Positions 1 through 5,541 of a DNA stretch of 7,898 bases are shown in pieces (position 1 is the stretch's first letter; each line of letters starts with the position of its first letter). The translations under genes were made by a program, and so were the position numbers. The notes under the pieces are model-generated. The model was not told the origin of the DNA, searched no databases, and worked only from the letters and a program-made list of their open reading frames with translations. This DNA is from Gammaproteobacteria bacterium (GTDB lineage: Bacteria; Pseudomonadota; Gammaproteobacteria; Pseudomonadales; Azotimanducaceae): the NCBI GenBank assembly GCA_018667205.1, contig JABIVN010000286.1:1-7898 (forward strand), read 5' to 3'.

Positions 1-111
1 GAAGTGTTTACGACGTCTGGCGCCCTGTAACCTGTCAGTCCTGCCAGACACCGTAGATGTTAATCTATCTGAAGATGGGCGTACCCGATGCTGCTTCCTC
101 AGTTCAATGCG
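1..111. other. Gene-free left edge with weak inverted repeats
   Basis: No convincing coding region was found in this stretch, which lies downstream of the minus-strand nitroreductase gene. It holds a 7 bp perfect inverted repeat, GTCTGGC at 15-21 and GCCAGAC at 43-49 (21 nt loop), and a smaller one, TAGAT at 54-58 and ATCTA at 63-67 (4 nt loop). Either could help end minus-strand transcription, but neither is followed by a T-run on that strand, so I do not call a terminator. Confidence 0.4.
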
Positions 112-747
112 TTACCACTTTTCCCAATGTACGCTGCTAGCGACGTTCTCTCGTCTTGGGCGTCCCCATTGTCCCTTTGGGTAGCCGACAGGAATAAGCG
201 CGACGCTGCCCACTTCCTCGGGCAGGCCAAGAATTTCTTTAACGGTTTTGACCGAGTGCGGCAACGTGGGTGAATAATCGGTCGCTAATGTCAGTAATAC
301 ACTGCCGAGGCCCCTTGATCTTGCCGCCAGCATCAGGTTTTGAGCCGCGGGGTAGATGGACCCAAACAGCCCGGATCCGGTTGCAGCGTCATCAGGGCAT
401 GGCTGGGTCAGGCAGGCGACGATGATCACCGGTGCTTCAGCGAGGTGCTCTACCGTATGCATCGCCTGGGTATAGACCCGACGGCGCTCATCATCGGTGT
501 CAGGATTCGCCAGGACAGTATCTCTAATATAAGCGGTTCCTGCTTCACGGTAAGCGTTTCCGATTTCCTGCCTCGTCTGTTCATCGGTGACCACAACAAA
601 TGCCCACATTTGGTAGTTGCCCGCAGAAGGGGCCATCGTGGCTGCTTCAATAATGAATTCCAGGTCAGCCTTGGGTACGGGATCTGGCTTTAGATGTCGC
701 ATCGAGCGGGTGGTGAATATTGCTTCCTCGACTGATAGTTCTGTCAT
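112..747 (-). CDS. Nitroreductase-family FMN-dependent oxidoreductase
   Basis: This is a 211-residue protein of the nitroreductase superfamily: cytoplasmic, usually homodimeric FMN enzymes that use NAD(P)H to reduce nitro groups, quinones, flavins or activated double bonds. Visible family features are the N-terminal TTRSMRHL block (residues 12-19, with the Arg/Ser residues that contact FMN phosphate), APSAGNYQMWAF (39-50), the IYPAAQNLMLAARSRGLGS helix (131-149), and the C-terminal GYPKGQWGRPRR segment (188-199), typical of the flavin-binding end of the fold. Length is normal for the family. The ATG is preceded by AAGG (complement of 756-759) at 8 nt spacing. It starts 59 bp after the crotonase stop on the same strand, so the two are likely one transcript. 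The substrate cannot be told from sequence; in this context an enoyl or quinone-like pathway intermediate is possible, but that is inference. Confidence 0.9.
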   Translation of the reverse strand: MTELSVEEAIFTTRSMRHLKPDPVPKADLEFIIEAATMAPSAGNYQMWAFVVVTDEQTRQEIGNAYREAGTAYIRDTVLANPDTDDERRRVYTQAMHTVEHLAEAPVIIVACLTQPCPDDAATGSGLFGSIYPAAQNLMLAARSRGLGSVLLTLATDYSPTLPHSVKTVKEILGLPEEVGSVALIPVGYPKGQWGRPRRENVASSVHWEKW

Positions 748-806
748 GATGTCTGCCTTGGCTCGTTCTTGAGACGTCCTACTGATTCTGAATTTTTGAA
801 CTGCGC

Positions 807-1706
807 TCAGTCTAGCGGTATTAGCCTGCCGTCTTCATCACGCAGTTCTGGTCCATCAACTCTTGCCCGACTATCACCGAAGGGCGCGTCACGATCGCGT
901 AGCGCGGCTCGAAGCCCCTCAGTACCAATTTGCTTGAAGACGTCTCTGGCCGCTTGCGTTGTATGCGCACGCGCATCGTTTTCCGCAGCAAGGCGTTGCA
1001 GTACCGTTGCCCCCATCAGTTCCATCCCGACATTAATGATCCGTTTATTGGTTGACAACATTTCGGGGTCAATCCAGCTAAGTCGATCAGCGAGACCTTC
1101 TACTTCTTGCTCCAGATACTCTTCAGGTACGGATTTCAGTACCAGTCCAATTTTGGCTGCATCCTCGCCGCTTAACGTATCGCCCGTTAATAGCAGTCGT
1201 TTTGTCCACTGTGGTCCACAGTGATAGAGCCACATCTGGTTTGGAGCGGCGCCCATATTGCGTAGTGCTGAATAGCCAATGCTCGCGTTATCTGCGCATA
1301 TCAGCATGTCACAATAAAGCGCTAGGTCAGTTCCACCGGCGTAACAATGTCCGTGGATCTGTGCAATTGTGGGTTTGTGCATCTCGGTAAGGGTTCGAAG
1401 TGATCGCTGGAACCGTTCTATTCGCCACGCGTCATCATCCATACCGCTACCTTTTCGACGCTGGACACCATCGTCGGCGGCATGCCGATTAGCCGTTAGA
1501 TCGTAACCGGCGCAGAATGAAGGTCCCTCGCCTTTTAAAATGACGCAGTGAACGGCCTTGTCGTCGTCTGCTTCCCACAATGCATCGCGTAGTTCCTCCA
1601 CTAGCTCGATCGATAGTGCATTGCGTTTTTCAGGCCGATTAAGTGTGATGCGTGCTCGGCCTTTTTCAACTTCATAGGTGATGTTTTCAAACGTCAGGTG
1701 AGTCAT
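807..1706 (-). CDS. Crotonase-fold (enoyl-CoA hydratase/isomerase family) protein with substituted catalytic acids
   Basis: This 299-residue crotonase-superfamily protein probably acts on a CoA thioester in the cytoplasm. The core is clear: RITLNRPEKRNAL (residues 19-31), the first oxyanion-hole loop FCAGYDL (64-70), the second oxyanion-hole motif GHCYAGGTDLAL (119-130) and TGDTLSGEDAAKIGLV (174-189). Against mitochondrial enoyl-CoA hydratase, the two glutamates that activate water map to D127 and A147 here, so plain hydratase chemistry is doubtful although thioester binding should be intact. Residues 71-95 form a charged insertion after the first oxyanion loop, and the last 25 or so residues are rich in charge. 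From memory, a crotonase subgroup in actinobacteria and proteobacteria shares the GGTDLAL / IGY pattern. The ATG is well placed: AAGGAG (complement of 1712-1717) lies 5 nt upstream. It heads an apparent two-gene unit with the nitroreductase. Confidence 0.9.
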   Translation of the reverse strand: MTHLTFENITYEVEKGRARITLNRPEKRNALSIELVEELRDALWEADDDKAVHCVILKGEGPSFCAGYDLTANRHAADDGVQRRKGSGMDDDAWRIERFQRSLRTLTEMHKPTIAQIHGHCYAGGTDLALYCDMLICADNASIGYSALRNMGAAPNQMWLYHCGPQWTKRLLLTGDTLSGEDAAKIGLVLKSVPEEYLEQEVEGLADRLSWIDPEMLSTNKRIINVGMELMGATVLQRLAAENDARAHTTQAARDVFKQIGTEGLRAALRDRDAPFGDSRARVDGPELRDEDGRLIPLD

Positions 1707-1711
1707 ATTCT

Positions 1712-1717
1712 CTCCTT
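1712..1717 (-). promoter_or_regulatory. Shine-Dalgarno of the crotonase gene
   Basis: On the minus strand, AAGGAG sits 5 nt before the ATG at 1706-1704. It fixes the start codon of the crotonase-family gene and suggests efficient translation. Confidence 0.7.
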
Positions 1718-1755
1718 AATGGGTAGGTTGGCCGCGCGAGCAGCTCTCGAATCTC

Positions 1756-1791
1756 TGGTCTGGTGGCGGTGTGTGGTCTGGTGTCGATGTG
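1756..1791. repeat. Imperfect 18 bp tandem duplication in crotonase leader
   Basis: Two adjacent 18 bp units, TGGTCTGGTGGCGGTGTG (1756-1773) and TGGTCTGGTGTCGATGTG (1774-1791), differ at two positions and run into a short TGTG tail. The pair lies 50-85 bp upstream of the crotonase start on that gene's leader side. It could be a duplicated protein-binding site or simple replication slippage. Confidence 0.7.
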
Positions 1792-1996
1792 TGTGCCTTT
1801 ATCTGATGACTTTATGTCAGCACAGCCTTAGTTCCCCGGCCGTGAATCCTGGGTAAACAGTAGCTGCGAACAGGATTACAAAACAATGTGCGCGAATTAA
1901 TCTTTCAACATGCTACCACTAATCGAATTAGAGATTAAAGGGTGATGACCATGACTCGATTTCTGAGTGATTTTCCTGAGGTTTTTTCCAGTCAGG

Positions 1997-2620
1997 TTAG
2001 AGTTCGGCTGCCATCTTAGACAGCAGGTCTTTGGTGAAGTCTAGAACCGCTCTGGTTTGCTCATCACTCAACTGGCCGTTGAGTCTGCCGAATGCCAGGC
2101 CTTCCATCTGGTACTGACCGAGATCACAGATGAGCTCAAACTTTTCCCTTTTGCCATTCCACTGGGGGATTAAATTTCGCGCATCCCGTCGCCATGCTTT
2201 TACAAACCGCTGATACGCCGGTTCAAGGACTCTGGCTAGTTCAGGGTGAGTACGTGCCGCAATGACCAGGTCCTGGTAGGCGACATAATGACCCTCGTTT
2301 AGATGGTGCCAATACACTTCGATCGCGTGTGCCATTGAATCAGTACCCTCTGGTATCTCCTCGAGATCTCGCTGGTGGTCGGTAAGTCGCTTTGCCAGCA
2401 GGTAGTTGATGGCAGCCTTGATCGCGTCCAGTTTTGCGGGGAAATGGTACTGCATGGAACCTTGAGAAACCTTGGCCACTTTGGCGATCTTGGCCATAGT
2501 GGTGCTTTCATAGCCAAATTCGACAATACATTCGAGTGCGGCGATAACAATTCTATCGCGCGTTAACGAACTCTTTTGAGATTGCCATTTTCCTGAAGAT
2601 TTTGGGTTGTCTGCCGGCAT
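1997..2620 (-). CDS. TetR-family transcriptional regulator
   Basis: This is a 207-residue one-component regulator of the TetR family: dimeric, cytoplasmic, usually a repressor released by a small ligand. The DNA-binding domain spans roughly residues 20-66: TRDRIVIAALECIVEFGYE (helix 1), then TTMAKIAKVAKVSQGSMQYHF (about 40-60), the helix-turn-helix ending in the characteristic YHF. The rest (about 70-207) is an all-helical ligand-binding and dimerisation domain with no recognisable specificity. The ATG at 2620-2618 is the only one before an in-frame TAA at 2641-2639; no good Shine-Dalgarno precedes it. It is divergent from the TonB-dependent receptor gene across 288 bp, the usual arrangement for a regulator controlling its neighbour and itself. 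The likely ligand is the imported substrate or a CoA-thioester intermediate, which is inference. Confidence 0.92.
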   Translation of the reverse strand: MPADNPKSSGKWQSQKSSLTRDRIVIAALECIVEFGYESTTMAKIAKVAKVSQGSMQYHFPAKLDAIKAAINYLLAKRLTDHQRDLEEIPEGTDSMAHAIEVYWHHLNEGHYVAYQDLVIAARTHPELARVLEPAYQRFVKAWRRDARNLIPQWNGKREKFELICDLGQYQMEGLAFGRLNGQLSDEQTRAVLDFTKDLLSKMAAEL

Positions 2621-2699
2621 CGTGAGCGCTTGAGTAGGTTAAAGGCGAAAGCTTAAGTCGTGGAAACATAAGTTACCAGCACCGGAAAGTGACTCTGCT

Positions 2700-2739
2700 G
2701 CCCGGCACTGCTCCCTTTGTCTCGGGAGCAGTGTCGGGC
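2700..2739. repeat. Long hairpin (16 bp stem, 8 nt loop) in the divergent region
   Basis: Arm 2700-2715 pairs with arm 2724-2739 along 16 positions, with a single G-U wobble at position 5 of the left arm, around the loop TTTGTCTC (2716-2723). It is as strong as a factor-independent terminator stem, but it has no T-run on either side and stands between two genes that diverge, so it terminates neither. It lies 80 bp upstream of the regulator start. It could be a leader structure of the regulator mRNA, a cruciform, a protein site, or a dispersed palindromic repeat. Confidence 0.85.
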
Positions 2740-2751
2740 CTTACTGGATCC

Positions 2752-2773
2752 GTTACTGACAAGCGTCAGCAAC
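2752..2773. promoter_or_regulatory. Candidate TetR-family operator palindrome
   Basis: GTTACTGAC (2752-2760) and GTCAGCAAC (2765-2773) are inverted copies matching at 8 of 9 positions around a 4 bp centre, AAGC. Size and symmetry fit a TetR-family operator. It ends 21 bp before the -35 box of the receptor promoter, in the region shared with the regulator gene. Assignment to this regulator is inference from position and symmetry. Confidence 0.45.
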
Positions 2774-2794
2774 CATGGTCCCACTGTTTCCTTG

Positions 2795-2824
2795 TTGACT
2801 TAATAAAAAAAATACGTGTATATT
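2795..2824 (+). promoter_or_regulatory. Sigma70-type promoter of the TonB-dependent receptor
   Basis: TTGACT (2795-2800) and TATATT (2819-2824) are separated by an 18 bp, strongly A-rich spacer. Each box is one mismatch from consensus. This predicts transcription from about position 2831 and a 5' leader of about 78 nt. It is the best promoter match seen in the window. Confidence 0.6.
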
Positions 2825-2832
2825 GATTTTTT

Positions 2833-2865
2833 AAGTGCTGCCGGGGGTGTGGCTGATCAACACTT
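2833..2865 (+). repeat. Imperfect inverted repeat in the receptor 5' leader
   Basis: AAGTGCTG (2833-2840) and CAACACTT (2858-2865) pair at 7 of 8 positions around a 17 nt G-rich loop, just after the predicted transcription start. It may be an mRNA hairpin or a second protein site. It is short enough to occur by chance. Confidence 0.25.
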
Positions 2866-2894
2866 GCGCTCCTTGGATAGGCTAATTCAACTCT

Positions 2895-2900
2895 GGAGGT
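2895..2900 (+). promoter_or_regulatory. Shine-Dalgarno deciding the TTG start of the receptor
   Basis: GGAGGT lies 8 nt before TTG at 2909-2911. Together with the signal peptide that begins exactly there, it supports TTG as the true initiation codon. Confidence 0.8.
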
Positions 2901-2908
2901 AGAAGACT

Positions 2909-5353
2909 TTGAAGACATCGTCACTCAGCTTTAAGCGTTTATCAGTAGCCGGGCTATTGCTTGCAAGCCCGTTTCTAAACGCAGCAGAAGGAAACCGGGC
3001 AAGCGGTACCACGATTGAAGAAATTGTTGTCACCGCGCAGAAGCGCGAGGAAAGCATCAACGACGTGGGCATGTCCATCCAGGCAACGACGGGAGAACAG
3101 CTACAAGATCTCGGCATCACGGATGCGTTCGATCTTTATAAGGTGGTTGCGGGCTTCAGTTCAAACGTTAACTATGCCGGTACAGCGATCTATACCATTC
3201 GTGGCGTCGGTTTCCAGGAAAATTCGTTAGCGACCAGTCCTACGGTGAGTGTCTACCTTGATGAGGCACCTTTGCAATTCTCCCCCATGACCAGAGGTGC
3301 TTCTCTTGATGTCCAACGTGTCGAAGCACTAAAAGGCCCACAGGGAACGTTGTTTGGGCAAAACGCAACGGGCGGTGCGGTGAACTTTATTGCCAACAAA
3401 CCCACCAGTGAGTTTGAAGCCGGCGTGACGGTTAGCTACGGCCAATTCGATGCGATTGACATCGATGGTTACGTCAGTGGCCCGCTTAACGATGCCTGGA
3501 GTTACAGGTTGGCGCTGCGTTCGCAGACTTCAGGTGACTGGCAGGAAAGTTACATCAATGATGATGAAGCGGGCGCTAAAGACGAATTCACTTATCGCGC
3601 TTCCTTGGCTTATGACAACAACGAACGAACACGGTTGTTATTGACGTTAAGCGGTTTTACCAACAACAGTGATACTTTGCGCCCACAGTTGGCGGGTAAA
3701 ATTTCCCAAAACCCGATTAACGGTATCGTGCCTGAGTTTTTGGCAACGCCTCTTGCGCCTAAAAAAGCTGAGGCAGCAGCTTGGGGTCCTTGTGCAAACA
3801 ACAATGGTGGCACCCCTGAGGTTCCCAACCAGCGCAACTACAGCCGTGGCTGCGACCCACTTGAGAGTGATGATGAATTTATCTCTGCTCAGGTACGCGT
3901 AGATTATGACCTGACAGATGACATCGTGCTGACATCTTTAACCAGCTATAACCATTATGAGCAAAATGGCTCTGGCATGGATGGAGATGGCACTATCCTC
4001 CAGATCTATGAGCAGACCCATACGGGAGACCTAGAGACGCTGTTTCAAGAATTCAGGTTGTCGGGTAGCTTTGAGCGGGGAACATGGGTCGCGGGCGTTA
4101 ACTACGAAGACATGGAGACCCAGGACGATTTCATACAGTCCTACGGTAACTCCTCGGTAGTCCCTGTCTTTGGATTTATCGACTATGGGCCAAACAACCC
4201 CTCCAGTAGTCAGGATGTCAAAACCTGGGCGATTTTTGCCAATGTAGAATACAACCTCACGGAGGCTTTGATCCTGCAAGCCGGTGTTAGATATACCGAT
4301 CAGGAACGTGATTTTAATGGCTGTACTAACGATGGTGGCGATGGGACCTGGGCTTTCACGTCTTTTTTGATCCAACCTTTCCTGGGTTCAACTAATCCCC
4401 TTTTGGTGGAACCTGGAGAGTGCTCGACTACGGGGCCAGGTCCTGATTTTAATCCGAACCCAACCGGCCACGAGTTGAGTCTTAATGAAGACAATACGTC
4501 TTGGCGCGTAGGTTTGAACTGGGCTGCGAGCGATTCTATGCTTTTGTATGGCAATATCAGCAAAGCCTACAAAAATGGTCAGTTCCCGACGTTGCCTGGC
4601 TCTGCTATTTCGCAGCTTCAGCCCGTTGTCCAGGAAGAATTGCTTGCCTATGAAATTGGCGCTAAGTCAACGCTGGCGAACGGTAGCCTGCAGCTGAACG
4701 CTTCAGCCTTCTATTATGATTACGAAGATAAGCAACTCCTGGGTGCACTTGAGGATCCCATATTCGGATCCCTGCCAGCGTTGGTCAACGTGCCGGAATC
4801 TCATGTTCAGGGATTTGAGTTGGTAGCTACCTGGTTGCCGGTGGAGGGACTCACCATATCACCTTCGATGAGTTTTGCTGACACAGAAGTGGACGGAACC
4901 TTCAGGAATTTTGATGCGTTTTTTGGCGGCACCAATAGTGGTACTAAAGACTTCTCGGGCCAGGATTTCCCGCAGGCACCGGAATTACAGGCTAACCTGG
5001 CGGTTGCCTATCACTGGGAAGTGATGGATGGATGGACGGCGTTCGTTGGTACCAACGTGAATTATCAGGAAGAGACCAGTTCGTTTTTTGTTGACGAGTG
5101 TCAAGAATCAGGGGTCACTTGTACCCGCCGCGATGCTGGTGAATTATCAGGGGACACGACGCTTCCTGTACCAGAAAGAACGCTGGTAGATGTGCGTGCT
5201 GGGATAGAGAACAATAATTGGAAAATCTGGTTTTGGGGACGTAACGTCACCGATGAATACTACTGGACTCGATACAGCAAGGTTAACGATTCGATCATAA
5301 AGCTGACCGCCATGCCAAGAACCTATGGCATTACCGCAAGCTACAGCATGTAA
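2909..5353 (+). CDS. TonB-dependent outer-membrane receptor
   Basis: This is an 814-residue outer-membrane active transporter powered by TonB-ExbB-ExbD. The signal peptide is residues 1 to about 25: basic start, hydrophobic LSVAGLLLAS, likely cleavage near LNA/AEG. A TonB box, EEIVVTAQKR (37-46), follows. The plug domain runs about 50-165 and ends in VEALKGPQGTLFGQNATGG (138-156), the typical plug signature. The beta-barrel runs from about 170 and closes with the conserved WFWGRNVTDEYY segment (774-785). Length is normal. There are exactly six cysteines, in three local pairs (C295/C315, C472/C505, C731/C738) inside loop-like stretches. The final residue is Met rather than the usual aromatic. 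Translation starts at TTG. The gene faces a divergent TetR-type regulator and sits among lipid/aromatic catabolism genes, so import of an organic substrate is as plausible as a siderophore role; no sequence feature fixes the ligand. Confidence 0.95.
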   Translation: MKTSSLSFKRLSVAGLLLASPFLNAAEGNRASGTTIEEIVVTAQKREESINDVGMSIQATTGEQLQDLGITDAFDLYKVVAGFSSNVNYAGTAIYTIRGVGFQENSLATSPTVSVYLDEAPLQFSPMTRGASLDVQRVEALKGPQGTLFGQNATGGAVNFIANKPTSEFEAGVTVSYGQFDAIDIDGYVSGPLNDAWSYRLALRSQTSGDWQESYINDDEAGAKDEFTYRASLAYDNNERTRLLLTLSGFTNNSDTLRPQLAGKISQNPINGIVPEFLATPLAPKKAEAAAWGPCANNNGGTPEVPNQRNYSRGCDPLESDDEFISAQVRVDYDLTDDIVLTSLTSYNHYEQNGSGMDGDGTILQIYEQTHTGDLETLFQEFRLSGSFERGTWVAGVNYEDMETQDDFIQSYGNSSVVPVFGFIDYGPNNPSSSQDVKTWAIFANVEYNLTEALILQAGVRYTDQERDFNGCTNDGGDGTWAFTSFLIQPFLGSTNPLLVEPGECSTTGPGPDFNPNPTGHELSLNEDNTSWRVGLNWAASDSMLLYGNISKAYKNGQFPTLPGSAISQLQPVVQEELLAYEIGAKSTLANGSLQLNASAFYYDYEDKQLLGALEDPIFGSLPALVNVPESHVQGFELVATWLPVEGLTISPSMSFADTEVDGTFRNFDAFFGGTNSGTKDFSGQDFPQAPELQANLAVAYHWEVMDGWTAFVGTNVNYQEETSSFFVDECQESGVTCTRRDAGELSGDTTLPVPERTLVDVRAGIENNNWKIWFWGRNVTDEYYWTRYSKVNDSIIKLTAMPRTYGITASYSM

Positions 5354-5369
5354 AGTCTTGCATGTAAAG
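5347..5369 (+). repeat. 10 bp direct repeat straddling the receptor stop codon
   Basis: GCATGTAAAG occurs at 5347-5356 and again at 5360-5369 (13 bp period). The first copy contains the last Met codon and the TAA stop of the receptor gene. It looks like a small local duplication. Confidence 0.75.
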
Positions 5370-5373
5370 CCTC

Positions 5374-5413
5374 TACTTGCCGCAGATTATCCCAAGGTAA
5401 CTTGGGGCAAGTA
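5374..5413 (+). terminator. Bulged hairpin after the receptor gene (terminator or operator)
   Basis: The inner stem CCCAAG (5391-5396) with CTTGGG (5401-5406) is capped by GTAA. An outer stem TACTTGC (5374-5380) with GCAAGTA (5407-5413) encloses it, leaving an asymmetric bulge of about 10 nt on the left. It begins 20 bp after the receptor stop, so a terminator role fits. There is no clean T-run after it, however, and it abuts a TATAAT box, so an operator or cruciform role is equally open. Confidence 0.4.
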
Positions 5414-5418
5414 TGCTT

Positions 5419-5424
5419 TATAAT
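5419..5424 (+). promoter_or_regulatory. Possible -10 box upstream of the acyl-CoA dehydrogenase
   Basis: This is a perfect TATAAT. The correctly spaced -35 position (around 5395-5402) shows no TTGACA-like sequence and falls inside the preceding hairpin, so the promoter would need an activator or be weak. The predicted leader to the ATG at 5542 is about 110 nt. The rest of 5425-5541 shows no gene, only short AT-rich palindromic stretches. Confidence 0.35.
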
Positions 5425-5541
5425 GCATCCTTCAACTTACTAGTGCATTCCTAAGATATCACCGCTGTCACTTTTGGTGAGTGCGCGCTGACAAAAATTT
5501 TGGCACCAATACGCCCCGGTTTGGGGTAGACCCGAGGCTCA

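Larger units (their letters stand above)
1707..1996. other. 290 bp intergenic region between tetR-type gene and crotonase gene
   Basis: Both flanking genes are read on the minus strand, yet the gap is long, which suggests that the crotonase/nitroreductase pair has its own promoter. I could not identify a convincing -35/-10 pair on the minus strand. The region holds the tandem repeat at 1756-1791 and an AT-rich stretch (about 1890-1940) with CGAATTA twice, at 1893-1899 and 1924-1930. A small imperfect inverted repeat, CCTGA at 1975-1979 and TCAGG at 1992-1996, lies directly after the regulator's stop codon and has no T-run. Confidence 0.5.

Noticed and set aside
769..1224. 151-residue open frame on the plus strand opposite the crotonase gene
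   Set aside because: It is Ser/Arg-rich low-complexity translation antisense to a clear crotonase gene, with no family motif and no ribosome site; a shadow frame.
1804..1823. TGATGAC / GTCAGCA pair resembling the candidate operator, plus a GCTGACA half-site at 5487-5493, suggesting a shared regulon motif
   Set aside because: The centre spacing differs from the main palindrome, only one half matches well, and GCTGACA-like words also occur inside the receptor coding sequence (around 3928 and 4877), so chance explains it.
1945..2019. 24-codon plus-strand ORF starting ATGACCATG after AAAGGG
   Set aside because: It is very short, overlaps the end of the TetR-type gene antisense, and the AAAGGG is too close to the first ATG; there is no independent support.
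4031..4375. 114-residue open frame antisense to the receptor barrel
   Set aside because: It overlaps barrel-coding sequence whose plus-strand translation is clearly a TonB-dependent receptor; no motif or ribosome site supports it.
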